Positions 26,556 through 39,696 of a stretch of 64,000 nt of DNA are shown piece after piece. The stretch's first letter is position 1, and each line of letters starts with the position of its first letter. The position numbers and the translations under genes were made by a program. Source of the stretch: Brachycybe producta (lineage: Eukaryota; Arthropoda; Diplopoda; Playtdesmida; Andrognathidae); NCBI GenBank assembly GCA_036925085.1, contig JAUPFP010000007.1, positions 6,558,228 to 6,622,227 on the forward strand, read 5' to 3'. The notes below the pieces were generated by a model that was not told where the DNA came from, did not search any database, and was given only the letters and a program-made list of their open reading frames with translations.

Positions 26556-26834
26556 TAAGGCCAGTTTCACACGAACCACTTTGTGTCGCGCCACATAGTG
26601 GAGATCATAATGAAAAACGCCATTTAAACCCATGGTCTATTATACTGACATTGTTGGCCTTTATCACCACAAATAAAGCGGCGTTAGTCGCCACTTGCGG
26701 CAGGAAACAACCACTTATGTATATATGGTGGTTGTGGTTCGACAGTGAACACTGTATGCAATCAATGATGTCTGCTAAAAACGAGCAGTTTATCATGGGA
26801 TGCCACAAAGTGGTACCGTGTGAAGCCGGCCTTA
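26556..26834. mobile_element. Palindromic element with CCACTTTGTG ends, copy 1
   Basis: TAAGGCCAGTTTCACACGAA at the left, TTCACACGG mirrored by CCGTGTGAAGCCGGCCTTA at the right; ACCACTTTGTG and CACAAAGTGGT form the next arm. Confidence 0.78.
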
Positions 26835-29283
26835 CAAAGAGATTAATTAAGTGGCCCTCACACTCTGGGTTTTGGCCCTTTTGAGAGGCTAGCAGAATTA
26901 AGAAGAGATTGGGCGACGAAATGAGACAGCGGCGAAAACAAACGGCAACAAAAGGTAATACCAACCTGAAAAAGGACCATAACAAGTTAATATTACGTTC
27001 CTGAATAGCTAAAGGATCAAGTCCATCGCCCCATTTCATACAAGAGACAGAGAGAGAGAGAAAACGAAAACCTGACATGAAAAAAAATAAGCCTTTAGGC
27101 CAAAAAAACAAGAACCAATTGAAAAAAAAAAATGGAAAGGTGGTTGGAAGAGGGGGTGGAGGGAAAGATCCACCACCCCCACAAACCACCTCCCCCTTAA
27201 CAACAATGAAAGAAGAATGTTATACGAGAAACCAGGAATTATTAATCGATCATTACATGCAATATTTATGTATAAATATGCATGTTACGTACAAGAAAAG
27301 GTTAATTACATTGAAATTCATGAGAAAAATTGAAAACGTGACAATCCATTGTTTTCATAATTACACCTTCAACCCAACCTTTCCATAGGGCAGGTTAACA
27401 GAAATTAATACCAGGCGGCGCTTCATCAATTCATTCCTAGTTCATCTTATAGGCATCCTACTTTTTAAGTGGCAACTTTGAAAAGAAATTGAAAGTTTGT
27501 TTAGAAACAAAAAAAATTCAAAACTTACATTAATATATTTGACCTTTACCTTTAACGATCAGGATGACCTTAATGGCATAATCCTAACTAAGTATGTTTG
27601 AAATCAACTGCACTTGTACTGTACTTGTAAAAAAAAAAACGATGTAAAATTTAGCAGAAAATGACTGTTATACCTTGAGCTGTATGCATTTAAGTTAATT
27701 AAGTTAATTTCAGTTAAGGACACTAATCGAAACTACTAAAAATTAACTATTAGGCCTACTTAAAACAAATTGAAATCTCAAAAATTATATTTTGTTACAC
27801 AAACCCATTATAATGAAACCCATATTTAATATTTATTTAAATAGGCCTATTATAACTCGATATATAGATATTAAATTGAATTTGACATATTGTTCGTTTG
27901 TCCTTAACAGGGCTCTGTATATTGTAGAACATGTTTAATATCAATGATACGTATATAGAGGTAACTCAACTTAAGAGCTCTTCCTATGGAGCATTTCGTG
28001 CCAAAACTGAGTATCACCAATAGATGGCGCAAACTGTACTTAGTGCTTCAGTTACAATGTTCAGTGAACGTACCAAAAAAAATGGATGACATTTTAAGCA
28101 AAACGGCTTCATTTTAGCATCCTAGTTTATTTTTAAATGGCTGCATTTATTCTGAAGGAGCTGCTGTTCTAATTGGCATTATAGAATCTGATAATCCTAA
28201 TACAAAATTCCTATCAATAATACAAACCTAGGCGCGTTCCCAAAATATAAACACACTTTAACAGTTAACACAGTACTTTCAAATTTTTAATACTTAAAAA
28301 AAAGTAGGCCTACAAACTGATTGGTTTATCTTGTATTACAAGATTGGGCGGTTTTAAAAGGGAGGGAGAGAGGGCAAGGTAGTGACTTCACTTGTAAAAT
28401 TATAAACTTTATTAGCCGTTAGCCCTCGGGGAGTAAGGAGGGCGCTTTGCTAGAAATTCGGGGCAAAGTTGTCTTTTCTCTCTATCTCACTCACGAGGTG
28501 CAAGATACGAGTATAATAACCTAAAGTCCTACAGAACCACTGCCCTTCCTAATACAAGATGGAGACAAAGCGCCACCTGGATCACCACATTTGCTCATGC
28601 GGACGCGGTGATTACCATCATCATGATAATGATGATGATGAACTTTCACGGTTTGCAGCAAAGTGAAAATCCATTACAAATCACTCAAGTTCATCAACCC
28701 AAACTCCCAACAAGAAGAACAAAAAAAAATCCCAAAAACGTTTACATCAAAAGTGAATAGTCACTTTTACACAACCTTTCCTCATCATTATCATCATCAT
28801 CATTATGTAAACGCCGAGAGAGAAAAAACAAAATGGCCGCGAAATAAAATAAATATTTTTACCCAACAGAAGAGAGAGAGAGAAAAAACCATTAGTTCCA
28901 AAAGAACCCTTTTAGAAAATCTAATTGACCACAACAACAAGAAAAACCAAGTGGTTAGATGATTCGGACATAAGATAAAAGCAAACACCACTAGAGTGAT
29001 CCATCCACCTAATTCCTCCTCCTCCTCCTCCACAAATAAAATTAACTATTTTGCCTACATGTTGCTGTTTGTTGATGATAGGCCTAATTGAAACAGATGA
29101 AAGTTATTTCGCGCATTCTAAAAGAAAATCTGTTCATTGTCGTTTTCGAAATATATAATGTCGAAAAACAGCTTTGTTTAATTAATAAATAACGAACAAA
29201 AAAACCAATACAGGGTGATAATAAAGTCACAAAAATTGGCTTCGGTTTGTTCGTGAACGACCCTTCACTTATAGGCCTACTTA
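26835..29283. other. No gene recognised
   Basis: Rich in TAGGCCTA octamers (five copies). 28400-28620 is less AT-rich and holds a CTCF-like CCAGGTGGCGC (minus strand, 28570-28580). Confidence 0.5.
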
Positions 29284-30008
29284 CACAGTGAGTCAGGAAA
29301 TCTGGCAGCCTTTTAAACATTTAATAACTCGGTCAAAAATCACCCGATTATTGTGAAATTTGGCACAACTGTAGATGAGAATGCCTTCTTTTAGAATTTA
29401 AATAAGCGCGCCTTTAATTTCTCACCACAGAGTTTTTTTGGTCTGCAGAGGGCGCTGTAGCACAGCGGCGCGATTACCAATTGGTTCGTCTGCTAGCTTG
29501 AAAATGCCCGTTCACTGAAGAAGACAAAATTGCCAACAAATTTCTTCGTGAAAACAAAAATTATGGTACTAAACAAATTCTTAAAGAATTTCCAAACAAA
29601 GGATGGAGTTTACGCAGACTGAACCACCTTCTTCAAAAAATAAACGAAACCGCCAGTGTTCTGCGTCGGAAAGGCAGCGAGGGAAACCGGACTGCGTTCA
29701 TTGACGATAACATCAACGCCGTTAATGAGTTCACTTTGAGTCAGGAAGAACAACCGCAAACACATCGCTCCCAATGTGAAAATGTGTTTCGCTAGACCAA
29801 AGCATCATAAACGCTGCAGTGCAAAAGTAGCGGATCCGACTAAACGCGTGTGTTGCAGCTGGCGGTGGACATTTTGAACACAAATTGAAATAGGCAAAAT
29901 GTTAGTTAACATTTCATCTACAGTTGTGCCAAATTTCATAATAATCGGACGATTTTTGACCGAGTTATTAATTTTTAAAAAGGGTGCCAGATTTCCTGAC
30001 TCACTGTG
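29284..30008. mobile_element. Deleted mariner-type transposon
   Basis: About 95-bp inverted ends beginning CACAGTGAGTCAGGAAATC, perfect at the tips, flanked by TA. The inside holds a transposase remnant. At 725 bp it is shorter than a full mariner of about 1.3 kb. Confidence 0.88.
29502..29795 (+). pseudogene. Mariner transposase remnant, N-terminal DNA-binding part
   Basis: About 97 codons read CPFTEEDKIANKFLRENK, then QILKEFPNKGWSLRRLNHLL and SVLRRKGSEGNRTAF, the usual paired helix-turn-helix region of mariner-type transposases. A TAG follows at 29793-29795; the catalytic DDD/E part is missing. No good ATG is in frame (a TGA precedes). It cannot be active. Confidence 0.8.
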
Positions 30009-30220
30009 TACATGTATATTAGCACCACCTTATATTATAGCACTAATAAAAGAATAGCTTATAAAGGGCCACACTCTCAGAAGGCAAAACCAGTAAAAAT
30101 CTAAACCTCTTTAGAAAAATTTGTTTATTTCATCCTACATTTAGAATTGCATTTTTAACTCAAAATATGCAAAAGTTATTCAATTTTGCATTTGGTCTGT
30201 TAGGTGTTTTGTATGTCGCC

Positions 30221-30337
30221 TTAGTGCCTTTGCACACGGACGACTTTTAAGTGGTAGTTTCCACACGCCAACTTCATTTTGCAGTCAACTCAACCAGTGA
30301 CAACCACTGAAAAGTGGTTCGTGTGCCAAAGACCTTA
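30221..30337. mobile_element. Palindromic element with GTGTGCCAAAG ends
   Basis: CCTTTGCACACGGACGACTT pairs with AAGTGGTTCGTGTGCCAAAG. Confidence 0.6.
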
Positions 30338-30471
30338 CAACAACTACTTTAGACTTTATATGCTCTGGTAAAGTATATGCAACTTGGGATCATGGCTCAT
30401 GGTAGACTTGATCAGTAGTGAGTGACTCCAAAATAACCGTTAAATGGCCTGAAAAAGAAAAAATTTCGACA

Positions 30472-30497
30472 GGGGGGGGGGGGGGGGGGGGGGGGGG
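30472..30497. repeat. G homopolymer run
   Basis: 26 G in a row. Shorter G or C runs lie at 11092-11108, 10245-10258, 16289-16302, 23496-23512, 36901-36914 and 54784-54799. Confidence 0.95.
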
Positions 30498-32821
30498 TTT
30501 GTCATTTTCTACCATAATAATAATGCACCCCTAACTCATCTCCCTTGACGTGTCCGTCTCCCGTATTCTGGATATAATTGGCCAGAACAATACAATTGAC
30601 GCATCCAAATGCATATTGCAGACAGGCACCATAAAAAGCCTGTGATCTACACTACAACTATTTTAAGTAGTGTGTTGCTCTCTCCCTCTCTTTGCTCAAT
30701 ACAACAACGTACGGGTATTCGTGTACTGTAATTATGTTAATGTAAACTATAAACGTCGTAAGAAATTTAGGATGGCGCAAAACCCCTATTATTTTCCAAT
30801 GAACGACATCTTGCCTGTACCTTCCTCTCCTCCTCCCTACCTCCCTCCCGAGGTCTGATTTCTAATGTAAATTTCACTTATTAAGTACAATTAACATATT
30901 TGAAGCTTCTATTTCCAAAACGTTGTAGACGCCAAAATTCAAAAATTTTCAGGAGAAACCAATTATGTACATTAAAGACATAAAATATATTATAATGCAA
31001 TTTACAAGAAGATAAGAAATGAAGAGAATGTATTAAAAATTACTATTAGAATATTTTTTTTTTAAAAACACTTCAGTTCCGAAATTTTAAATGCCAACAT
31101 GTGCAACATATGCTGACAAGTTGTCACTATAGTGACATTGTTGGTATCACATTCCCTGCAAAAAGCATGGCGTTTACAACTCATTTTCGATTAAAAACGC
31201 ATTTTACCCTTATGTGGCATTTACAACGTTATGAAAATGCACGCTTAATATATTCTGTTGATTTTTTTCCATTTTGTTCTCTTTATGAAACACCCTGTAC
31301 AACAACCCAGTTTTTATTATATTACCAGCTTTTTATATTCATTTTAACTGTGAATCGATGTTGTAATTATTACAAGAAAACATCAAACCGAGTCCATTGT
31401 TGTTTGGCAACCATCTTCAACATGCAAATTATATGTAAATGTCTTCTTTTTTAAATAAAAGAATAATTCTTCTGTAGACATTTTTTGCCTCGTCACTTGA
31501 ATATTATCGTGTAAAAAAAGACGAAGAAAAAAGCTGATCACAAAGAATATAGATAAGAATTTTTTTTATTTTGCTTTTTCGTGTTCGTTGGCAATCCTCA
31601 GGAATCTCATCGTCCATTTTTTTTAGGTTCAAAAGAGAAAAAAAAACCTCTTGAACAAACAAATTTAAAACAAGGGATTCAAGGAACCCTATAAACCCCC
31701 CATTGCTTTAATATACGCTTTCATATATCAAGCAACCAATTTTCTTTCATTCTTACATGCGTATGCACATGTACACGCATGTGTACGGTGTACTCGCACG
31801 GCGTATACGGCGCGTGTGGCGCATCTGAACGGCGTAACTTTTAAAGCGTGCAGTGCACACTGGAACTAAAGACATCCCTGCATTCCGGACTTTTCTCGGA
31901 ATGCATCGATTCCATTCCTGCTCGTCTGGTTCAATTGCAATGACTTTTCGAAGTTATATAAATATTCCAAGACCATGAATATTTCTTCACACCGTATTTA
32001 AGGCTCGATTTAAGGGTTACATCCATTGAAAATTCATGAATGTATGTAAAAAAAAAAAAAAAAACCTGCGTCATGGCTGCTATTCCTGAGTAAATCCTTT
32101 CAGTTTGACCTCGAAAACAACAAAACGTTTTATCCTATTTTAGTTTTTATTGAACTATAACAACAGATTCTGTCCTCCATCATATATTTGTGGGATGTCA
32201 ATCACGGTCAAAGAGATTGGATCACTAAAAATGCACAAACATGTCACTTGGCCGGGTGCCCCCCAAAAATCATCATCATCAACACGCGCAAAAAAAAGCA
32301 TAAAAAAGCAAACTAAAATGGAATTCAGTTGTTTTTGGTGAGAAAGATTAAAATTTGGGTGGTTTATAAAATAAAAGGAAAGAAAAAAAAAGGTTTTAGA
32401 AAGAGAAGAATAATAAAAAACAATGAAAACGATATTAAGGTGTTTTTTCTTGCTGTTGTATATATATAAATGCAGAGTAGAAGAAAATGGAGCTAAAACC
32501 GTTGCATAATTAATGCAATACACGTATATAGTTTTACATAGTGCCTTTTCTTCACAGAGAACGCCCCTTACAGTAAGTAGTAAAAAAAAACCTTAATAAC
32601 TCTTCACCCCCCCCCCTTAGCCGTTCTCCCATCCCTAGAAAGCGAAAATCTCTCCCCCCCCCTAAAAAAGAACACTAAAAAAGTTACATTAACCATTTGA
32701 TAAATGATACAGGATGTGTTCAAATAAACCAAAAAGCTATCAATTTTTGACTGATTAATAAGTTAGTTAATAAACTCAATTTTGGGACACTTGAAGAATA
32801 TTAAGATCTTTTTTATTAAAG

Positions 32822-32955
32822 GTGGGACGAATCCAAAATTTTCTCGAATTCGAATCGTAAAAGGTTCTCGAATCCTTCATATAAGAATCCTATATTATTC
32901 ATTAAGAAGATACAAATAAATGAAATAATATTAAATTATTAATAATAAAAAAGTG
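32822..32955. repeat. Repeat with GTGGGACGAATCC start, partial
   Basis: GGTGGGACGAATCC, CTCGAATCCTTCATATAAG and GATACAAATAAATGAAATA match the element at 50065-50651; the right end was not found. Confidence 0.6.
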
Positions 32956-34875
32956 AGGCACTGAAGGTATAGAAACTGGGTAATTACCTGGGTTCGGAAA
33001 TTCAGAGAAAAAATGACCATTTTCGGGCGGAATTCGGGATAGAAATTTCACAAAATTCCGAGAAAAAAATCCGGAACAAAAAAAAAAAAAATTCAACATT
33101 TTAAAAACCGAAACTAAAAATTTTAAGATTCAGAATAAAAATACCATTTTTGGAAATTCGTGAATAAAACCAGCTTTTCGGAAAAATCGAAATTTTAATT
33201 ATAATTAACTTAATTATGTGCAAATGTGTAATAAACGTTAATTACCGTCATTCTGAAACTTTTGTTCATTCGGCATTGTTCTCCTAATTTCCCAATTCTA
33301 GAGTAATTACAAAAAGTATTCAAGAAACCTTTTGTTTTAAACTGTTTTGAGAACATTTTTGCTATCCATCCATCACCATCCGCTTTTTCTTTTTTTCAAA
33401 GAAAATGATACAAGCTGAACTTTTTGATCAACCCCTCTCCTCTAAACGCCACCACCAGCTTCAAGTTAAAAAATATGGCGACTTCAGAGACATTTTTATT
33501 GGAAATATAAATTTGTGGGCTCACATTGCAAATAAGATCGATTATCAACTTATCAGTGAATTTTTTTTTAAAAAAAAAGACGGTTTCAGAAGCAGACAGA
33601 CAAACCTAAGAAATTTACATAATCCTCTTCTCTCTCTCTCTCTCTCTCTCTGCACATTTCCACAACTGACAAATAAATAAATATCCTCATCTATAAGCAG
33701 CAACTGAAATGCAACAAATTAGTTTCATTTTTTTTTTAATAATAATTTTTTTCATCACATCTTTCATCCAAAAGAGAGAGAGAGAGAAAATCATTGCAAT
33801 TAAATTTTTGTTGCATTTTTACATGTCAAAAAAAAAAAAGATTCTCATCTCTTTCTTCTTCATTGATTTTGTCTTCAGTTTTTTTTTAAAAAAATAATAA
33901 TTTATACTTATGAGTTTTATGATATTCAAAAAAAAAATACAAAGGTTGTTTTACAAGCATTTTTTTTTTTAATTTCACGAGAAAAGAGAAAAGCCAAACC
34001 GAGAAGAAAAAATAATAATTTTCAAAATGGCATTTTCAAAAAAAACATTTAACCATTGCCTCTTATGTACACACTCATGAATAATTTAAAGTATCTTTTT
34101 CTCATCTTGAGCTCTTACTAGAAGAAGTCAGAAGAAAAAAATTCGGAGAAACGAAATAAGGGGAAGAGGGGGGAGGACGAGGGAAAGATGTTTTTATAGG
34201 TATAAAAAGAGGATTTAGGGAGAGAATGAGAAGTTGGAAGGTGAAAGGGGAACTTAAAGGGAATGTGAGAAGAGAGGGTGGGTGGGTGTTGAATATGCGG
34301 AAATGAGCAAAGGTGCTACCAAAAGGCGGGGGTGGTATGTTTATTGGGTAAGATCCAAAACCAAGAAAGAGGGGCGGGTTAGGAACAGAAAAAGAGGGTT
34401 AGGGGGGGAAAAACCGTTCCCCAAGAGGAGTAATATTATTATTGCAATATAAAAGGGGGGAGGGGGAGGGGGTTGAGAGAGTCTCTGTGTTGAAATCGAT
34501 TACTGAATGACGTGCTCCAACTTCATATTTTCGGTTAGAAAAAAGAACTCTCACTTTCTCCCGGTGGTTGGGTTGGCCGGGGCCTCAAATATTATACAAA
34601 ACATGGATCTATATTGGATTACAAGCATGGTGTTTCTCTCTGAGATGGAAATAATGAAGGAGAAAACAATGTTTTAGTGGTGATACTGATATGTATGAAA
34701 TTGACGATTTTCTCTCTACAAACAGAAATTATTGTTAGCCTATTTTTTTATTCCTATGTTGTACTATTATTATTTTTGTAGCAAAATATGGATTTATGTA
34801 TAAAGAGAAGCGCCATGGTTTTTCATATTTTTTTAAAAGAATTGTTTCTTTTCCTTTTTCCTTCACCTAAAAACC

Positions 34876-35083
34876 ACAGGCGGTTAGAAATAGGTGAAAA
34901 CTTCAGTTGGTTCCGCCCTTGTTATGACGACTGGCAACTTCTAATTGGCTGGTTATGAAGTCTGACGTCACAATGCTCCGCCCTTTTCAATGTCAGACTA
35001 CATAACCAGCCAATTTAGAAGTTGCCAGTCGTCATAAAATGGGCGGATCCAACTGAAGTTTTCACCTATTTCTAACTGCCTGT
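34876..35083. mobile_element. Palindromic GC-box MITE, copy F
   Basis: ACAGGCGGTTAG to CTAACTGCCTGT, 208 bp, with a perfect 9-bp duplication CTAAAAACC on both sides. Confidence 0.9.
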
Positions 35084-35375
35084 CTAAAAACCTCATCCCT
35101 GATAAAATGCAAATGCAGGGGAGAGGAAGGGATGCATGAGAGAAAAATGCCTGGATTCTCTCTATTCACACAAAACTAAGCTATCCCATGAATACGCAGG
35201 GTGTGTATTATACATTTAAAGGCATGAGCAACAAAAAAAACAATAGGAAATAAACAACAACACAAAAAAGGGTTGTTCATGTGTCTACCTACGCAATGGT
35301 CGAAAAATAAAACCAGGTCGATGGGTTTAGAGTGCAGGAAGTGTGTTATGTATGTCTTGTACGCTTTAAGCGGTG

Positions 35376-35648
35376 CAGGGCCGTCTTAGGGCATGTCGAG
35401 GCCCTTGGGCACACAAGAATTGGGGGCCCCGTTGGATAATAAAAATTAGAAAAAATTTAAAAATCTGATCTGGTGTCCTATTAATTTAGAAATGTTGACG
35501 GTAATTCTTAATAGGTATCTACCTAAAAATAGAAAAGAAATTGAGCGCCTTTTTTAGCGTAAGCGAATATATCGGCCTTTCGGGGCCCCCGTGAGGTCGG
35601 AGGCCCTGGGCACGGGCCCCGTGTGTCCTTATAGTAAAGACGGTACTG
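35376..35648. mobile_element. hAT-type MITE with 8-bp target duplication
   Basis: CAGGGCCGTCTTAGGGC at the left and AAAGACGGTACTG at the right, with AAGCGGTG on both sides (35368-35375 and 35649-35656). GGGGGCCCCG and CGGGGCCCCCG lie inside. Confidence 0.85.
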
Positions 35649-35656
35649 AAGCGGTG

Positions 35657-38600
35657 GTTGTGCCTCGTGGAAAGAAGAGACACTCAGGAACGAACACATA
35701 GACACCATATAAATATATTATCTTCCATATGGCTACACAAATAAACAACACTTTCATTTATTTTCATTCATAATTAATGAAATGAACGCGAATGCAACCC
35801 GAACATCTAAATATAGGCGGTGTCCCCATTCTGATTTATGTGCGTGTGCGCGTGCTAGATGAGAGAAGTGGTGTGTGTGTGTGTGTGTGTGTGTATTGTG
35901 CGCATCTCGTTTCTCTTCTGTAGTTCCTTTCAATTGTAGATCCACGCAATTAATTCAATCTGCAGGCACATTTGAATAATGGCACTGCTAAAATTCAGGA
36001 ACTACATTTGCTGCAGTAGTTAGGACGACGATGCAATTTTATGTTCAAAGGGTGCATTCGAGAACGCACAACACACAGCATATGATTGCATTACCACAAT
36101 TTGTCTAAAGGCCTTGCTACAGCTCAATGAAACACTCAGAAATGATAGTTTTTGGAAGTTTTTTTTCTATCGAAACCTGCCGTTTCAGAGTGGGAAATCT
36201 GAGTACTCTGAAATAATGCTAAAAACATTATTTCAGAATACTCCGAAAAAAAAGCACTGAAATACAATAGGGAATCCAGAGAAATGCAACACTGCAATAG
36301 TCAGGGTGACCATGTGCAGACAGAAGCATACTTTTTTACACAATTGCTTTTGTTTTCAGAGTTTGAGTTCCATTTTGTGAAATTTATGTTTTTGGAATAT
36401 TTTTTATCGTTAAGTTTGTTGCAAGGGGTCTGGAGGTTTAGAGGTACCCACACGAAGTTCATTCAGACCCTCATTTTACTACTACATTCTACTGCCTTAC
36501 AGACTTGCAGTTCTGAACCCGATTCCTTGAGATTTGGATGATTATTGGGCGACAAAATCTAAACCATCAATTGAGCCACGTCCAAAGGGAAAAGAACCAT
36601 CAACAAAAAAAGAGGAATGACATGATTAAATATAAGACAGCGCCATCTGTATATTTTTTTGAACTTCTTATCTATTTTTTTTTACGTATATAATATAAGT
36701 AGAAAGTGTTTTTTGCTCTATTTCACAACCAGGTTTTCATGGATCACTTGCAATAGACGCCGCTGCGAATTCAAGCGAATCAAACAAAAACCTTCGTATT
36801 CCCAAAAAAATTCCCTCACAAAAAGATGTCTCTTTTTCTCGGACACACAAAACGATTCTTGCATGTAACCTATTAGTTTGCAATATTTTTTTTTCTCAAC
36901 CCCCCCCCCCCCCACATATATTCTCTTAACCCACCCCCACCTAATACCCTCTTCTAAATCCCTTTTTTTTTTTCTTCAAAAAGCCAAAACATAAAAAAAG
37001 AAACATTTCCCACGAAAAACTCAACTCACTGACTGACTTTGTTGTTGCTGCTGCTGTGTGTGTTCCTTTTTTCAAAACGAAAAAAAAAAGCACGAATGCT
37101 TGCAAAATGGAAGGGGAAAAGGAGGTAGGTAGGGAGGGAGGGGGTTAAAAGTTGAAAGGAAGAGAGGATAAAGTGTACAACCCCTAACATTTTTCTTATT
37201 AGGCAGTTGAATGGAATTTTTGGCAATTCAACTTTCACAACAGCAGCAGCAGCAACAACAACAACAAAAAAAAAATTCAAGTCTTATTTATGTTTACAAA
37301 TAAAACTGGTTTTCCATTAAATGGATAATTAGTTTTTTCTTTTATGTAAAAGAAAAATTTTGTTCATATTATATATAAAAAAAATCAGTGATGCGCATAA
37401 ATAAACTAAGAAAAATGTTTCATTTTGATTGCATTCTAATCTCTTATTCATATATTTCTTCTCCAATCCTATTTTGCATTTTACGTTTTAAATATCACTC
37501 AACAGAAAAAAGAAATCTTTTTCTCTCTCATTCTCAACAAATATATCTCTCTCTCGGCCCGAATTCAACTACAATTCAACATCAAAATTTGACACTTAAA
37601 AGTAATCATTGATCAGGGTTTCAATAAATAAAACCTGTTTAAGAATTACTTTAAGTGTCAATTCTTTACTTTTTTGGATAAATTCATGCGATGAGTTCCA
37701 TCTCAAACGACGACAATGGTTGGGAGATGGTGGCTAGCAATGATTTAATGGGACCTATGATAATTTTCGTCTCTTGGTCTTGGCCTTAATTACTCTCTTG
37801 CACTGTTCGGAGAGAATGCTATTGTGGATAAGGCCGAGGTGGACAGTGCCATCTTAAGGGCACGAACTACCAGGGCTGTTGCACAGGACCCATTTCTTGG
37901 CTTTAAAAAAAATTCAAAATGCTTTATCTATGTTTAAATGAAGGGGAGGAGCATAAGTGTGGCCAACCAATGTCGAGTTTTATAAAAAGTCGACATGTCG
38001 AGATTAAATTTTTTTTTTTTGCAAAAGTCCTCTGCACGGCTCCGTAGTTTTGTGATTCAGTTTTTCTGTATATTGAAATTATTTTACACAAATAAAAGAG
38101 GACGTAATTACGAAATGCAGACAAGAACTTGATTGATACTTCACTTTGTATTTTAGAAAACCTAAATAAATGAATCATGTATTTTTATAGAATATAAGTA
38201 GAGATTCATTTATGGCAATTTCAACAAATTCTCAACTTTATTATTTTTCTCTTCAAGTTGTTCCACAAATGTCAATGAACGTCAAATTTAGTCCTTTTTT
38301 TCCATAAAGGAGTTTATTAGAAAAAATATGAACATGAAAATCCCCTTAAGTCATTCATTAAGTCCTTTAGTTGCTAAAAAAAAAACACTTTCGATTTTTC
38401 TTATTTAATGTTGCTTCTTAGAATGCGCTGAGAAAAGCCAGAGTTGTTTTCATTGTTTTCTTTAATTTGCACATTTCGCAATGGCTGCTAAACATCAAAT
38501 CGTTACACCAACGTCTATGGAAATAGATAGACGGATAGACACACAACCGTTGAGTTTAAAAATGTACTGTCAATTGTTGTTTCTTCCAACTTTTCTAAAA

Positions 38601-39140
38601 ATAAAAAAAGAACGTTTTGTTTTTGATGAAGAATTATGTTGTTGTTCTTTTGCCTGTCGCATTTTTTTTATTCTTCTTTCCTATCTTAAAAGCCGAAATG
38701 ACAATTTATGCAAAGTCATGTTTATAAAAATAATTAAACCGAATGACATTTAACAGTGTTGGAAATCAAATGAATAAGAGACCACCCCCTCCTCCTCCTT
38801 CTTTTTTCTCCTCCTATTATTTCTTCTAATTAATTAAAAATCAAGTGAAAACAACGGATTTTGTTCGATTCAGCTTCTCTTGCAATTCAAAATAGAAAAC
38901 AATCCGATGGATTATTTTTGAACGGAAAACAAGGGTAGGTGGCTGAGTGGGGGAGGTCTGAGTGGGGGAGGTGTGGGTGGTTATGTTGACTAAGCATTCG
39001 ATTTCAATTCCCCCCTCCCCTCCTACAAATCCCCCTACCCCCCATCTTCATGCAATGAAGTATGCTAATGAGGAAGAGAGACGAGGAGGGGAAAGGAAGG
39101 GGAGGGAGGAACTGAAAAAAAAACGTTGACGTCATTTCAT
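35657..39140. other. No gene recognised
   Basis: Two hairpins: 36205-36245 (ACTCTGAAATAATG / CATTATTTCAGAATA) and 37589-37662 (TTGACACTTAAAAGTAAT / ATTACTTTAAGTGTCAA). 38940-39115 is GA/CT-rich. Confidence 0.5.
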
Positions 39141-39244
39141 TTTGTTCCATTCAACGAACCACTTTGTGGTGCGACGAAGTAGTTGACGCGGCTTGCTTCA
39201 TACGAAACCTGCGATATATGACCTCTTGACCATCACTCACAAAC

Positions 39245-39449
39245 ACAGGCAATTAGAAATCGGGACAAACAGAAGTTGGCTCCGCCCTTGTTATGACGAC
39301 CGGCAACTACTATTTGGTTTGTTGTGTGGTTCAACGTTGAAAAGGGAGGAGCATGTGACGTCAGACTACATAACCAATCAATTAGAAGTTGCGTTCGTCA
39401 TAAAAAGGGCGGAGCCAACTTCTGTTTGTCCCGATTTCTAATTGCCTGT
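39245..39449. mobile_element. Palindromic GC-box MITE, copy G
   Basis: ACAGGCAATTAG to CTAATTGCCTGT, 205 bp, flanked by CTCACAAAC and CTGACAAAC (8 of 9 equal). It begins a run of three related elements. Confidence 0.88.
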
Positions 39450-39479
39450 CTGACAAACATAAAATGGATCGGCACTTGG

Positions 39480-39673
39480 ACAGGCATCTGTAGACAGCTT
39501 CAGGATTTCTTTGGCTCCACCCTTTTATGAGCGTCAGACCAAATATCAATCAATTAGAAATAAAAAAGCCGGGGTATGTTACATCAGACCCAGTAACAAA
39601 CCAATCAGAAATTGATGACGCTTATAAAAGGGTGGAGCCAAAAAAAATTCTGAAGCTGTCTACAGACGCCTGT
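39480..39673. mobile_element. Divergent GC-box MITE, copy H
   Basis: ACAGGCATCTGTAGACAGC to its mirror GCTGTCTACAGACGCCTGT, with a perfect 9-bp duplication GGCACTTGG. The inner part is of the TTATGAGCGTCAGACCAA type, shared with copies E and I. Confidence 0.9.
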
Positions 39674-39696
39674 GGCACTTGGTGGCCGGACTCAAC

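Larger units (their letters stand above)
30338..34875. other. No gene recognised
   Basis: Poly-G, poly-A and CT tracts; 31740-31830 is a run of GTAC/GCGC-type alternating bases; 34140-34480 is purine-rich. Confidence 0.55.

Noticed and set aside
26605-27189. 194-codon minus-strand frame, the longest in the window
   Set aside because: It runs through a palindromic MITE and low-complexity G/C tracts; no domain is visible.
31101-31454. 117-codon plus-strand frame
   Set aside because: Phe/Leu/Tyr-rich chance frame in AT-rich DNA without domain or splice support.
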